64,000 bases of DNA, from contig JAJRUM010000051.1 of the NCBI GenBank assembly GCA_024277815.1, forward strand, positions 1 through 64,000, read 5' to 3'. This DNA comes from Gammaproteobacteria bacterium (lineage in GTDB: Bacteria > Pseudomonadota > Gammaproteobacteria > Xanthomonadales > SZUA-36). Position numbers and translations under genes: made by a program. Shown here piece by piece: positions 54,832 to 64,000 of this stretch (position 1 is the first letter of the stretch; each line of letters begins with the position of its first letter). Below the pieces are notes generated by a model. The model made no database searches, was not told the DNA's origin, and saw nothing but the letters and a program-made list of their open reading frames with translations.

Positions 54832-55617
54832 GTGAAACACCGGCCACGTAAACGTTTTGGTCAAAACTTTCTGCACGACCAGCAGGTAATTGACCGCATC
54901 ATTGCCAGCATCGCGCCTCAACCCGGCGAATTGATACTGGAGATTGGCCCTGGACAGGCGGCATTGACAAACCCACTGGTAGCGAGTGGTGCCGACCTGC
55001 ACGTGCTGGAAATTGACCGGGATCTGGTTGCACGCCTTCAGCACCAATTTCAGCACACCGGCAATATCACCGTCCATGCATGTGATGCATTGCAGGTTGA
55101 TTTTTCAGATATTTCGGGCAACCGCCCTTTCCGTCTGATTGGTAATTTGCCTTATAACATTTCCACACCACTCATTTTTCACCTGCTTGGCTGGCATGAC
55201 CTGATCATTGACATGCACTTTATGCTGCAGAAGGAAGTGGTAGACCGAATGGCATCAGGACCTGGTAGCAAAGCCTATGGCCGCCTGTCTGTCATGACGC
55301 AGTTTCGTTGTAACATCACACCGTTGTTTGACGTGCCACCGGAGAGCTTTACACCTGCACCCAGGGTCAGTTCCAGTATCGTGCGACTGCAGCCTTTGAA
55401 GGCACGGCCTTTTGATGTGGGCTCAGACAAAAACCTTGAACGGGTAGTAGCGGCCGCTTTCTCCCAGCGCCGCAAGACGCTGCGCAACAGCCTCCGCAAC
55501 CTGCTCAGCACAGAACAGCTTCTTGCCGCCGGCATAGACCCCGGCCAGCGGGCCGAGCAACTCAGCCTGTCGCAATTTGCCACGCTCGCACGGGCACTGC
55601 CGTATGATGCAGACTAA
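54832..55617 (+). CDS. rsmA: 16S rRNA dimethyladenosine transferase RsmA (KsgA)
   Basis: The product is 261 aa, a normal length. The SAM-binding motif is LEIGPGQAALT near 36, and the catalytic NLPYNIST appears near 106. It dimethylates two adjacent adenosines near the 3' end of 16S rRNA. Translation starts at a GTG (54832), giving VKHRPRKRFGQNFLHD. It lies between pdxA and apaG. Confidence 0.96.
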   Translation: MKHRPRKRFGQNFLHDQQVIDRIIASIAPQPGELILEIGPGQAALTNPLVASGADLHVLEIDRDLVARLQHQFQHTGNITVHACDALQVDFSDISGNRPFRLIGNLPYNISTPLIFHLLGWHDLIIDMHFMLQKEVVDRMASGPGSKAYGRLSVMTQFRCNITPLFDVPPESFTPAPRVSSSIVRLQPLKARPFDVGSDKNLERVVAAAFSQRRKTLRNSLRNLLSTEQLLAAGIDPGQRAEQLSLSQFATLARALPYDAD

Positions 55618-55665
55618 AGGTTGGTTTATAATTTCCAATCCGGTATTCAGTCAACGGCGGTTAAA

Positions 55666-56034
55666 ATGAGCTTCAACATCCCGGTCCGCGTGGTAGCGCA
55701 TCCAGAGTTTCTCGGCCAGCATGATGACAAGTATGCCTTTGCCTATACCATCTATATCACCAACCGCTCCGACCAGGTTATCACCTTGCGCAACCGCCAC
55801 TGGATTATCACCCATGCAGATGGCACGATCGAAGAGGTCATCGGAGAAGGCGTGATTGGCGAGACCCCGCAGTTGGCGCCAGGGGCCTCCTACAACTACA
55901 CCAGCGGAGCATTGATACCTACACCTGTCGGTTCAATGAAAGGCTCCTACGGTTTTGTCACCAGCGATGGGCAGTCCTTTCGCACTGAAATCCCCGAGTT
56001 TACATTGCATGCTCCGGACACACCACTTCATTAG
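55666..56034 (+). CDS. apaG: ApaG protein (ApaG/DUF525 domain)
   Basis: The product is 122 aa with one ApaG domain (FAYTIYITNRSDQVITLRNR, then YNYTSGALIPTPVGSMKGSY). The fold is fibronectin-III-like; the biochemical role is not settled. I use the ATG at 55666, which gives MSFNIPVRVVAHPEFLGQHD, over a TTG-type start at 55621. It precedes apaH as in many gammaproteobacteria. Confidence 0.93.
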   Translation: MSFNIPVRVVAHPEFLGQHDDKYAFAYTIYITNRSDQVITLRNRHWIITHADGTIEEVIGEGVIGETPQLAPGASYNYTSGALIPTPVGSMKGSYGFVTSDGQSFRTEIPEFTLHAPDTPLH

Positions 56035-56053
56035 GGCCGGCTAACACGTATCT

Positions 56054-56863
56054 ATGGCAATTTATCTGGTTGGCGATATTCAGGGTTGCTATGACTCCCT
56101 GCAGCGACTGTTGGAGCAGGTTGTATTTGACCCAACTGCAGACCAGCTCTGGTGTTGCGGTGACCTGGTCAATCGGGGTGGTCAGTCATTGCAGGTTTTG
56201 CGCCTGCTGAAGAGCCTGGGCGAGGCCACCAGTGTCAGCCTGGGGAATCACGACCTGCACTTGCTGGCCCATCACCAGAGCCACCCGGGAGGTGGCTCCA
56301 GTAACCAGGAGTTCAACAGAGTACTGCTCGCTCCGGATTGCAATTCACTGCTGGACTGGTTGTGTACTCAACCGCTGGCCTGTTGGTCGGAAGAACACCA
56401 GTTACTTCGAGTCCACGCCGGCGTCATTCCACAATGGAACTGGCAGGCTGCAGTCAGTGCCGGCCAGGAAGTATCTGCTGTTTTACAATCGGACGAACGC
56501 GGCAACTTCCTACGTAAAATGTATGGCAACAATCCGCGACTCTGGCGAGACAGCAGATCAGGCTGGGGACGCTTGCGGCTGATCACCAACATTCTGACCC
56601 GCATGCGCTTCTGCGATCAGGATGGCCGCGGAGCATACCGGATTTCCGGCCCCCCCGGGTGCCAACCCAAAAAGTACAAACCCTGGTACAAGCACAAGCA
56701 CCGGAAAACAAGAGACATAACAATTGCATTCGGGCACTGGGCAGCCCTGGGCCTGCGCGTAAAGAAACGCTACATAGCCATGGATTCCGGCTGCGTGTGG
56801 GGCGGCAAATTAAGTGCCCTGAGGCTGGAGGACCGCGCACTATTCCAGGTGCCCTGTCCGTAA
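56054..56863 (+). CDS. apaH: Symmetrical diadenosine tetraphosphatase ApaH
   Basis: The product is 269 aa. Metallophosphatase motifs are GDIQGCYDSL (near 7), GDLVNRGGQSL (near 36) and LGNHDLHLLA (near 63). It hydrolyses Ap4A to two ADP. The gene converges on folA 17 bases later. Confidence 0.95.
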   Translation: MAIYLVGDIQGCYDSLQRLLEQVVFDPTADQLWCCGDLVNRGGQSLQVLRLLKSLGEATSVSLGNHDLHLLAHHQSHPGGGSSNQEFNRVLLAPDCNSLLDWLCTQPLACWSEEHQLLRVHAGVIPQWNWQAAVSAGQEVSAVLQSDERGNFLRKMYGNNPRLWRDSRSGWGRLRLITNILTRMRFCDQDGRGAYRISGPPGCQPKKYKPWYKHKHRKTRDITIAFGHWAALGLRVKKRYIAMDSGCVWGGKLSALRLEDRALFQVPCP

Positions 56864-56880
56864 ACCGTTTCTCTGGCTGG

Positions 56881-57372
56881 TTACTTTACCCGGGTGAGTT
56901 CAATAATCCTGTAGGCAATATTGTTCCTGTCATCTACCTTGAATATCTGCTCATCAGTCTGCCGCCACTGGTTTTCCTGCCAGGCGGGAAACCAGGTGTC
57001 TGCTTCTGGCTCAATATCAATAAGTGTCAGCATCATGCGCCGGGCGAGCGGCAAGGCAAGTGAATACAGTTGCCCACCACCGATCACCATAACCTCTGCA
57101 CTGCGGGCAATTTCAACGGCCGCTTCCAGTGACATACAGACATCTGCGCCGGCAGCACTGAACGATGGGTTTCGCGAAATAACGATATTTTGCCGACCAG
57201 GTAACGGCCGGCCAATGGCCTGCCAGGTTTTACGGCCCATGAGTATGGCCTTACCCAGGGTCAGCTGTTTGAAATGCTGTAGTTCTGCCGGCAAATGCCA
57301 CGGCATGCGGCCAGCCAGACCGATCTCACGATTCCTTCCCATCGCTGCGACCAGGGTAATATTCGTTTGCAT
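56881..57372 (-). CDS. folA: Dihydrofolate reductase
   Basis: The product is 163 aa. The N-terminal strand and substrate site read ITLVAAMGRNREIGLAGRMP, followed by WHLPAELQHFK where the acidic residue is Glu. ILMGRKTWQAIGRPLPGRQN and EVMVIGGGQLY are the NADPH contacts. It regenerates tetrahydrofolate after ThyA. The frame opens with a TTG overlapping the thyA stop; I prefer the ATG at 57372, which matches family N-termini. Confidence 0.94.
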   Translation of the reverse strand: MQTNITLVAAMGRNREIGLAGRMPWHLPAELQHFKQLTLGKAILMGRKTWQAIGRPLPGRQNIVISRNPSFSAAGADVCMSLEAAVEIARSAEVMVIGGGQLYSLALPLARRMMLTLIDIEPEADTWFPAWQENQWRQTDEQIFKVDDRNNIAYRIIELTRVK

Positions 57373-57383
57373 CTTAGCTGTCG

Positions 57384-58217
57384 TCAAATGGCAATGGGTG
57401 CTTTGATACCCGCGTGGTAACGATAATTCTGCAGATCAAAATCCTCATAAACAAAGCCAAACAGGTCTTTTCGGTCCGGATTAATCTTCATGACCGGTAG
57501 CGGGAATGGTTGCCGGGAAAGCTGCGTTTTCACCTGCTCCAGGTGGTTAAGGTATATATGTACATCACCGAGTGTAATGATGAAGTCACCTGGCTCAAGA
57601 TCCACTACCCGGGCAATCATCATGGTGAGTAAGGCGTAAGACGCAATATTGAAAGGAATACCAAGAAACACATCTGCACTGCGTTGATACATCTGGCAGC
57701 TCAACTTGCCACCCGCCACATAAAACTGAAACATTGTGTGGCACGGCGGCAAGGCCTGCAGGCCTGCCCTGGCATTGTCGACGGGACTGCGCGCCTCATC
57801 TGGCAACACAGCGGGGTTCCAGGCGGAAACGATATGCCGGCGTGAGTGTGGTCGCTCCCGCAAATCATCCAGCAGGATACTCATCTGGTCAATATGCTTG
57901 CCGTCCGCAGTCACCCAATCGCGCCACTGGGCACCGTATACCGGCCCCAGGTTGCCTTTTTCGTCCGCCCAGCCATCCCATATTGAGACCCCGTGTTCAT
58001 TCAGATAAGCGGTATTGGTATCGCCCTTCAAGAACCACAACAACTCATGAATAATAGAACGCAGGTGCAACTTTTTGGTTGTTACACACGGAAAGCCCGC
58101 GGCCAGGTCAAAACGCATCTGATAACCAAACAGGCTGATTGTGCCCGTGCCGGTCCGGTCTTCCTTACGGTTGCCTTTGTCGAGAATGTCCTGCAACAAC
58201 TGCAGATAGTTTTGCAT
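57384..58217 (-). CDS. thyA: Thymidylate synthase
   Basis: The product is 277 aa. Motifs include [13 protein letters not shown] (residues 19-31), [12 protein letters not shown] and the catalytic cysteine C159 in [13 protein letters not shown]. About 13 extra residues (near 141-153) precede the catalytic cysteine relative to the E. coli enzyme. It methylates dUMP using methylene-tetrahydrofolate. folA follows, probably in one transcript with lgt upstream. Confidence 0.96.
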   Translation of the reverse strand: MQNYLQLLQDILDKGNRKEDRTGTGTISLFGYQMRFDLAAGFPCVTTKKLHLRSIIHELLWFLKGDTNTAYLNEHGVSIWDGWADEKGNLGPVYGAQWRDWVTADGKHIDQMSILLDDLRERPHSRRHIVSAWNPAVLPDEARSPVDNARAGLQALPPCHTMFQFYVAGGKLSCQMYQRSADVFLGIPFNIASYALLTMMIARVVDLEPGDFIITLGDVHIYLNHLEQVKTQLSRQPFPLPVMKINPDRKDLFGFVYEDFDLQNYRYHAGIKAPIAI

Positions 58218-58219
58218 GT

Positions 58220-59095
58220 TTATGCACTTCCCTGTGGTCGTTCTGCATCATACCGGTAAGCCAGCAATAAGATAACGCCGCCCGCGACAATCATTGGTAT
58301 TGACAGCGCCATGCCCATGGTTAACCACTGCATGGCAAGGAATCCGATGTGGTCATCCGGTTGGCGGAAAAACTCGACAAACAGACGAAAGACCCCGTAG
58401 CCCAGCAGGAACAGGCCGGAAACAGCTGCTGCAGGCCGGGGTTTCGCTGCGTACCACATCAGGATAAGAAACAAGGCCAGGCCTTCAAGGCCGGCCTGGT
58501 AAAGCTGACTTGGATGCCGTGCCAGATGATCAAGTGCGCCGGCGCGCCAGGCTTCGTTCATGGCCTCAGCGCTACCTGACGGGAACCCTGTGGACCTGGC
58601 AAATATCATTGCCCAGGGAACATCCGACAATCGCCCCCAAAGCTCGCCGCCGATAAAATTCCCGAGCCGGCCAAATGCCAGCCCCAGTGGAGCCAGCGGT
58701 GCCACAAAATCCGCGACCTGCCAGAATGACCTGTTGGTGCGCCGGGCAAACCAAGCCATGGCCAGGATTACCCCCAGCAACCCACCATGAAAGGACATGC
58801 CGCCGTCCCAAACTTTGAACAACGAGAGTGGCGACTGCACCAACCGGTCAAAACCATAGAACAACATGTAGCCGATGCGGCCACCAAAAATCACACCCAG
58901 CATACCGTAAAACAAAACGTCGCTGACATCCTGTTTCGTCCAGCCAAACCAGCTTCGTGTAACCGCCACGCGGTTACCGATGGCCCAGAAGGACAGAAAC
59001 GCCAACAGGTACATGATGCCGTACCAGTGTATGTCCAGTGGTCCGACAGAAACAGCGACCGGGTCGAAATTGATCAAAGGATATTTGGATTGCAC
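58220..59095 (-). CDS. lgt: Prolipoprotein diacylglyceryl transferase
   Basis: The product is about 291 aa with seven membrane helices. The signature [17 protein letters not shown] near 148, [14 protein letters not shown] and [11 protein letters not shown] are diagnostic. It transfers diacylglyceryl from phosphatidylglycerol to lipoprotein cysteines. I start at the GTG at 59095; the frame is open to 59152 but that part does not resemble Lgt. It ends two bases before the thyA start codon. Confidence 0.93.
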   Translation of the reverse strand: MQSKYPLINFDPVAVSVGPLDIHWYGIMYLLAFLSFWAIGNRVAVTRSWFGWTKQDVSDVLFYGMLGVIFGGRIGYMLFYGFDRLVQSPLSLFKVWDGGMSFHGGLLGVILAMAWFARRTNRSFWQVADFVAPLAPLGLAFGRLGNFIGGELWGRLSDVPWAMIFARSTGFPSGSAEAMNEAWRAGALDHLARHPSQLYQAGLEGLALFLILMWYAAKPRPAAAVSGLFLLGYGVFRLFVEFFRQPDDHIGFLAMQWLTMGMALSIPMIVAGGVILLLAYRYDAERPQGSA

Positions 59096-59247
59096 TCGAT
59101 AATGCCTGCAAGCAGTACAATGAAAACCGCAACGAGCATATGACAGTCTCACAGTGCTGGCAAGCCAAAGTACTGACGAGCCATATATTTAATTAATGGG
59201 GTACACTGCTACGCGCTTGATACAGTCATTTAACTGTTGGGACTAAC

Positions 59248-61077
59248 ATGCTTGAGCTTGCTCTGCCAAACATGCACGCGCTGGCGGTCATGATCATGAT
59301 CGTCATAGCCCTGGTGCTGTTTACCCGTGACAACATCCCGCTGGAAACGACCAGCCTGGTGGTGCTGGTGGTGCTGACTGCCGGTTTTCAGCTGTTCCCG
59401 TTCGAGGCGGATGGGCAGGCTCTCGCTCCCAGTGACTTTTTCCTGGGCTTCGGCAACCGTGCACTGATTGCAGTTTCAGCATTGATGATTGTTGGCCAGG
59501 GCCTCATCAGCACAGGTGCACTTGAGCCGGTTGGCCGCTTGTTAGCCAGGTTGTGGCGCCGCAGCCCGGCCATGTCGCTCCTGTTAACCCTGATTTTTAC
59601 CGCCTTCCTGAGTGCTTTCATTAACAATACGCCCATCGTCGTATTGATGCTGCCTATCCTGATTGGCGTAGCCGTCAAGACAGGCACCTCACCCTCCGGT
59701 TCACTGATTCCGATGGGCTTTGCCAGTATTGTCGGGGGTATGGCCACTACCATCGGTACTTCCACCAACCTGCTGGTTGTTAGCGTTGCTGCAGACATGG
59801 GCATGGAACGTTTTAATATGTTCGATTTTGTAGGCCCGGTTGTGGTTGCCGGCGTGGCCGCCATTTTGTACCTCTGGCTGATTGCCCCAAAACTGCTTCC
59901 GCAACGTATTCCTCCAATGAGTCGCGGCGTATCAAGAGTGTATACCGCCCAGGTCAGGCTGGACTCAAACAGCCCCGTTGTCGGCCGTTCGCTGACAGAT
60001 GCTATTGCGCGCTGCGGAGAGAACGTCAAGGTAGAAACGATTCAACGCGGCAGAGGCGTCTTCATAAACCCTTTGCCGGATGTCAAATTGCGCGCTGGCG
60101 ACCGTATTACAATCAGCGATACTCAGCAAAACCTGAGGGAGTTTGCGCGTTTGCTCAATGGCACACTGTACTCCGGTGAACATGAGGTCGATGCCAACCA
60201 CCCACTGTCTGCGGAGGGCCAGCAAATCGCAGAAGTCGCTATCACCCCCGGGTCAAGGTTAAACGGGGTGCGGATTGGCAACGCAGGATTGTTATCACGG
60301 TTCAAACTGCGATTGCTGGCTTTTAACCGTTTTGAAGGCATGGAAGAAAGAGAGTCTCCCGGACTTGATGAGACGCGCTTGCGCGCGGGCGACGTGTTGC
60401 TGGTGCAATCGACGCTGAAAAACCTGGGTGACTTGAAGCAAAGCTCTGACTTTTTGATTCTGGATGGCAGCATTAACCTGCCGATGGCACGTAAAGCCCC
60501 CATCGCACTTGCTGTTATAGCCGGTGTCGTTGCGTTGGCTGCCACCCGCATTATGCCAATCGAAATCAGCGCATTGCTGGGTTGCCTGGTATTAATTCTG
60601 ACCGGCTGCCTGAACTGGAAAGAGGCCATGCACGCGCTGAGCACACAGGTAATCCTGATCATTGTGGCTTCGCTGGCCATGGGCATGGCCCTGCTCAAAA
60701 CCGGCGGTGCAGACTACCTGGCGAACCTGTTTGTCTATATTACCTTCGGCGCACCGCCAGCATTTGTGTTGATGGGCCTGATGCTGATGATGGGTGTGCT
60801 GACCAATGTGGTTTCAAATAATGCAGCGGCCGTCATCGGTACGCCCATCGCCATCGGCATCGCCCAACGGCTTGGATTGCCGCTGGAGCCATTCGTGCTC
60901 GCGGTAATTTTTGGTGCAAACCTGAGTTTCGCTACACCGATGGCTTACCAAACCAACGTGCTGATCATGAACGCAGGTGGTTATAAATTCGGGGATTTTG
61001 TCCGTGTCGGCGTACCCCTTACAATTCTTATCTGGCTCATTTTAAGTGCAGTTCTTATTTGGGCATACAGCTTGTAA
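59248..61077 (+). CDS. SLC13/DASS-type permease with two cytoplasmic RCK_C (TrkA-C) domains
   Basis: The product is 609 aa. Two membrane blocks (about 5-215 and 420-609) flank a soluble region of about 200 residues holding two TrkA-C-like modules (SPVVGRSLTDAIARCGENVK near 246, and SRLNGVRIGNAGLLSRFKL near 336). Transport motifs SAFINNTPIVVLMLP and SNNAAAVIGTPIAIG are typical. Members carry sulfate, dicarboxylates or other anions. In a sulfur oxidiser sulfate or sulfite is plausible, but the substrate is not shown by the sequence. Confidence 0.88.
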   Translation: MLELALPNMHALAVMIMIVIALVLFTRDNIPLETTSLVVLVVLTAGFQLFPFEADGQALAPSDFFLGFGNRALIAVSALMIVGQGLISTGALEPVGRLLARLWRRSPAMSLLLTLIFTAFLSAFINNTPIVVLMLPILIGVAVKTGTSPSGSLIPMGFASIVGGMATTIGTSTNLLVVSVAADMGMERFNMFDFVGPVVVAGVAAILYLWLIAPKLLPQRIPPMSRGVSRVYTAQVRLDSNSPVVGRSLTDAIARCGENVKVETIQRGRGVFINPLPDVKLRAGDRITISDTQQNLREFARLLNGTLYSGEHEVDANHPLSAEGQQIAEVAITPGSRLNGVRIGNAGLLSRFKLRLLAFNRFEGMEERESPGLDETRLRAGDVLLVQSTLKNLGDLKQSSDFLILDGSINLPMARKAPIALAVIAGVVALAATRIMPIEISALLGCLVLILTGCLNWKEAMHALSTQVILIIVASLAMGMALLKTGGADYLANLFVYITFGAPPAFVLMGLMLMMGVLTNVVSNNAAAVIGTPIAIGIAQRLGLPLEPFVLAVIFGANLSFATPMAYQTNVLIMNAGGYKFGDFVRVGVPLTILIWLILSAVLIWAYSL

Positions 61078-61167
61078 GAAGCAATAAAACAACTTTACCC
61101 AGCATGTGAATTGGCCTCGCCCAAGGCGTTTGATCAAATTGATTTCAGATAAATTCCCTCTTAGCAA

Positions 61168-61196
61168 TTGACTGAAAGGCTTTCTTAAAATAGAGT
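61168..61196 (+). promoter_or_regulatory. Likely sigma70 promoter of the DUF3450/ExbB operon
   Basis: TTGACT (61168-61173) and TAGAGT (61191-61196) are exactly 17 bases apart, 51 bases before the start codon at 61248. TTGACT matches the -35 consensus at five of six positions. The remaining sequence between 61078 and 61247 holds no gene. Confidence 0.6.
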
Positions 61197-61247
61197 GTTT
61201 CTCCCAACCCTTACCAATCAAACATTTTGAAGCAATTGAGACGAAGC

Positions 61248-62036
61248 ATGTTAAACACTAGAAAGCGTATCTGTCTATTGTCCTCAGTCCTCATTTTTGC
61301 CGCCGCTGGCCTGTCAACTCAAGCCTTTGCCGTGTCGGTAAATGAAGTCATGCAGGAAGGTGAAAATCGCGCAAACGCCGGCGCAAACGCACAGAAGAAA
61401 GTAGACTCTGTTGCCGACCAGACTGAGAAAATCGTCAACGATTATCGAGCAGTCACAAAAGTTGTCGACGGACTGAAGGTCTATAACGCCTTGCTGCAGA
61501 CACAATTGAATAATCAGCTGGCTGAAATGCAGGCATTGTCAGAGTCGATCGGTAATATTGCGTTGATCGAGCGGCAGATCGTTCCATTGATGCTCCGTAT
61601 GCTGGATGCCCTTGAAAGCTTTGTCACGCTGGATACGCCTTTCCTGATGAAGGAACGTACTGCACGTATAGCTCGCCTGCGTGAAATGATGGAACGCTCT
61701 GATGTCACCGCTGCTGAAAAATTGCGCCGTGTCATCGAAGGCTACCAGATCGAAAATGACTATGGCCGGACCATTGAAGCCTATAAGGGCTCCACCGACG
61801 TCAACGGCAAGGAACTTGAAGTAGACTTCTTGCGCATCGGGCGTGTTGCACTGCTGTACCAGACCGTTGGTGGCGCAACCACAGGCGCGTGGGACCAGGC
61901 AGCACGTGCGTTCGTCGAACTTCCACCAGCAACTTACCAGGCCCAGGTCGCTCGGGGACTGAAGATTGCTCGTAAACAGATTGCTCCGGACTTGCTTGTC
62001 GTCCCGGTAGCTGCGCCAACGAGGGCAATGCAATGA
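61248..62036 (+). CDS. DUF3450-family periplasmic protein of a TonB-energising system
   Basis: The product is 262 aa with a signal peptide (1-28). The mature chain is a long coiled coil (ANAGANAQKKVDSVADQTEK onward) followed by a globular part (LEVDFLRIGRVALLYQTVGG near 182-201). DUF3450 proteins are usually encoded before TolQ/ExbB-like genes and are part of TonB-linked transport. Start chosen at the ATG at 61248; a TTG seven codons upstream is in frame. The stop overlaps the next start (ATGATT). Confidence 0.85.
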   Translation: MLNTRKRICLLSSVLIFAAAGLSTQAFAVSVNEVMQEGENRANAGANAQKKVDSVADQTEKIVNDYRAVTKVVDGLKVYNALLQTQLNNQLAEMQALSESIGNIALIERQIVPLMLRMLDALESFVTLDTPFLMKERTARIARLREMMERSDVTAAEKLRRVIEGYQIENDYGRTIEAYKGSTDVNGKELEVDFLRIGRVALLYQTVGGATTGAWDQAARAFVELPPATYQAQVARGLKIARKQIAPDLLVVPVAAPTRAMQ

Positions 62037-63409
62037 TTAACACAATGAAAAAGATCGGCCTGGCCGGCAGCCTGTTATTGGCTTCAACCGTTGTTGCCCA
62101 GGCAGCAACGGCCGTTTCACTGGATGAACTGTTGCAGCAGGTCAAATCCGGCCGGGTAGCAGATGCCGCTGAAAACAAAGCCCGGCTTGACAAGTTTCGT
62201 GCCAACCGCGCAACCCAGATCAAAGCGCTGAACGCTGAAAAGGCCGAGCAAAAACGGCAAGAAGCCAAGTCAGCCAGAATGGAAAAGCAGTTCGAAGTTA
62301 ACGACTCCAAGATCATTGATCTGGAACGGGCCTTCCAGGAACGACTGGGTGGCCTGAAAGAGTTGTTCGGTGTGCTGCAACAGGCGTCTGGTGATGCACG
62401 TGGACAATTCGAAACTTCGGTCACACAAGTACAGTACCCGGAGCGTACAGATTTCCTGCTTGAGTTTGCCAAGAAGATGGGGCAGTCAAATCGGCTTGCT
62501 TCAATGGAAGAAATTGAGCGTTTGTGGTTTGAACTGCAACGTGAAATGACGGCGACCGGTAAAGTTGTCACCTTCAGCACCACGGTTGTCAACGCCAACG
62601 GTGAAGAAGCCATACAGGACGTAACCCGTATCGGTGCATTCAATGTAGTGTCTGATGGCAAATACCTGGAATTCGTACCTGAAACCGGACGACTGGTTGA
62701 ACTTCAACGCCAGCCCCAGAGTCGCTACACAAGCCGCATTGGTGACCTGACCAACGCATCTACCGGCCAGTACCCGATTGGACTGGATCCAACCCGTGGA
62801 CAGTTGCTCAGCCTGCTGGTGCAGTCTCCGAGCCTTACAGAGCGCATCGCGCAGGGTAAAACCGTAGGCTACGTAATTATTTCTCTCGGCCTGGTCGGCT
62901 TGCTTATGGCTCTGTGGCGCCTGCTGTCACTATCCGCAATCAGCGCCAAGGTAAGCAAACAGATTAAGAACCTTAATCAACCCACCACCGATAATCCGCT
63001 GGGTCGTGTTCTGAGCGCCAATAAAGATGGTGGCTCTGAAGATCTTGAAACCATGGAACTGAAACTTGGCGAAGCCATACTCAGGGAAACACCCAAGTTG
63101 AACGCCATGCTGCCACTGTTAAAAATTATCGCTGTCGTGGCTCCGTTGCTCGGACTTCTGGGTACGGTGACAGGTATGATTGTGACCTTCCAGGCTATCA
63201 CCCTATATGGTGCTGGTGATCCGAAACTGATGGCCGGCGGTATTTCAACCGCGCTGGTCACTACGGTGCTCGGTCTGACGGTTGCTATTCCCATGGTGTT
63301 CCTGCACACGCTGGTTTCCAGCCGGGCCAAACGTCTGACCCAGATATTGCAGGAAGAGGCCGCCGGCATGCTTGCAGAGCGTGCTGAAGGAAAACATTCA
63401 GGCGCATAA
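62033..63409 (+). CDS. TolQ/ExbB/MotA-family proton-channel protein with a long periplasmic N-domain (TtpC-like)
   Basis: The product is 458 aa. A signal peptide (1-25) leads into a coiled-coil periplasmic region (about 40-120) and a beta-rich part. The membrane portion follows from about 280. The ExbB channel motif is PLLGLLGTVTGMIVTFQAIT near 374-393, with a second helix TALVTTVLGLTVAIPMVFLH. This extended architecture is that of TtpC-type proteins that help TonB2-like systems. It is in one operon with DUF3450 and a short ExbB. Confidence 0.88.
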   Translation: MINTMKKIGLAGSLLLASTVVAQAATAVSLDELLQQVKSGRVADAAENKARLDKFRANRATQIKALNAEKAEQKRQEAKSARMEKQFEVNDSKIIDLERAFQERLGGLKELFGVLQQASGDARGQFETSVTQVQYPERTDFLLEFAKKMGQSNRLASMEEIERLWFELQREMTATGKVVTFSTTVVNANGEEAIQDVTRIGAFNVVSDGKYLEFVPETGRLVELQRQPQSRYTSRIGDLTNASTGQYPIGLDPTRGQLLSLLVQSPSLTERIAQGKTVGYVIISLGLVGLLMALWRLLSLSAISAKVSKQIKNLNQPTTDNPLGRVLSANKDGGSEDLETMELKLGEAILRETPKLNAMLPLLKIIAVVAPLLGLLGTVTGMIVTFQAITLYGAGDPKLMAGGISTALVTTVLGLTVAIPMVFLHTLVSSRAKRLTQILQEEAAGMLAERAEGKHSGA

Positions 63410-63421
63410 GGCAGTAGTCGC

Positions 63422-63961
63422 ATGGACTTGATTTATTACTATCTGCCGGCGCTGGAAACAGTTCGGGATTTCCTGGAACTTGGTGGTGGTGTGCTGTACG
63501 TCATTGGCATGCTGACCATGTTCATGTGGGTATTGATCATTGAAAGGCTGGTTTATATACGCTTTGGACATAAACGCCTGGTCGCGGCAGTTCAGAAACT
63601 GTGGGAAGGCCGTAGCGATCATAAATCATGGAATGCTCACCAGATTCGGATTCGCTTGGTATCCCAGGTTTCCGCTCAGGTTGAGCGCAACATACCCATG
63701 ATTCAGACCTGCGTGGCCCTCTGCCCGTTACTGGGATTGCTCGGTACCGTTACCGGCATGATCGAAGTATTCGAAGTCATGGCCATATCCGGTTCCAGCA
63801 GCCCCCGTTCCATGGCTGCCGGTGTATCAAAAGCAACCATTCCGACAATGGCCGGCATGGTTGCAGCACTTTCCGGTGTGGCAATGGGCACCTTTTTGCA
63901 ACGCAAGGTCGGCCGGGAACGCGCACTTCTCGCAGACCATCTTGTCGTAGAACACGAGTGA
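63422..63961 (+). CDS. exbB: ExbB-like proton-channel protein
   Basis: The product is 179 aa, short for ExbB but typical of the second channel protein in these clusters. Membrane helices lie near 22-42, 96-116 and 140-160. The motif CPLLGLLGTVTGMIEVFEVM lies at about 99-118. With ExbD it would use proton motive force to energise TonB. It starts 12 bases after the preceding gene. Confidence 0.9.
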   Translation: MDLIYYYLPALETVRDFLELGGGVLYVIGMLTMFMWVLIIERLVYIRFGHKRLVAAVQKLWEGRSDHKSWNAHQIRIRLVSQVSAQVERNIPMIQTCVALCPLLGLLGTVTGMIEVFEVMAISGSSSPRSMAAGVSKATIPTMAGMVAALSGVAMGTFLQRKVGRERALLADHLVVEHE

Positions 63962-63985
63962 CATGAGTGTCACTGGAGAATTTGA

Positions 63986-64000
63986 ATGAAACAATTTTAT
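63986..64000 (+). CDS. Start of the next operon gene, probably exbD (cut by the window edge)
   Basis: ATG AAA CAA TTT TAT at the last 15 bases follows GGAG with seven bases' spacing. Its position directly after exbB makes ExbD the natural expectation. Only five codons are visible, so identity is by context alone. Confidence 0.4.

Noticed and set aside
57760-57800. Extra segment before the ThyA catalytic cysteine
   Set aside because: The frame and catalytic motif are intact and such inserts are common among ThyA proteins, so this is ordinary variation.
1-64000. CRISPR arrays, rRNA genes, insertion sequences or integrases
   Set aside because: No regularly spaced repeats, rRNA-like stretches, transposase or integrase proteins were seen in the sequence or translations.

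Overview
The window looks like a chromosome segment of a Gram-negative, sulfur-oxidising gammaproteobacterium, probably an uncultured one. Three things point there. There is an oxidative-type dissimilatory sulfite reductase operon (dsrABEFHCMKLJOPN, 2033-14107) in the gene order known from purple sulfur bacteria. There is the gammaproteobacterial order lptD-surA-pdxA-rsmA-apaG-apaH (50149-56863). There are also two proteins with IPTL-type C-terminal sorting tails. A TonB-dependent receptor with an adjacent M20 peptidase, and a second TonB-energising operon at the right edge, suggest organic nutrients are taken up as well (mixotrophy). Placement near Chromatiales or Woeseiales is inference from gene content only.

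Layout. 1-1733 (minus): siroheme-synthase N-terminus, two overlapping small unknown genes and a TauD-type dioxygenase, divergent from dsr. 2033-14107 (plus): the dsr operon; no dsrR or dsrS follows dsrN. 14117-20301: TPR-sulfotransferase, TonB receptor, M20 peptidase. 20302-28299: GST, a Cys-rich secreted protein, a PDZ-like protein and two very large secreted proteins of unknown function. The last four genes lie between an intact tRNA-Thr (28224-28299) and a decayed copy of its 3' half (21197-21244), which suggests an old tRNA-targeted insertion. 28368-30561: SPOR-like protein, plsY, a frameshifted degV remnant, a PspC protein. 30765-39201: a surface and tailoring block with two IPTL-tailed exported proteins, a three-domain AspH-like/sulfotransferase/TIGR03032-like fusion, a second oxygenase-like protein and a stand-alone sulfotransferase. 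39360-50063: mostly housekeeping and transport (glutaredoxin, sdaA, M23 peptidase, prfC, MATE, CNT, LplT-PlsC fusion, DUF2007, msrB, aminopeptidase-like lipoprotein). 50149-59095: outer-membrane biogenesis, rRNA methylation, Ap4A hydrolysis, folate/thymidylate, lipoprotein maturation. 59248-64000: SLC13 permease and a DUF3450/TolQ-like/ExbB/ExbD operon that runs off the window.

How the parts connect. CysG supplies siroheme. DsrN probably amidates it for DsrAB, which oxidises sulfur carried by DsrEFH and DsrC. DsrMKJOP links this to the quinone pool and DsrL to a nicotinamide acceptor. Several members of the exported block are predicted to be secreted or to be sulfotransferases or oxygenases, so a modified cell-surface product is a reasonable but untested hypothesis.
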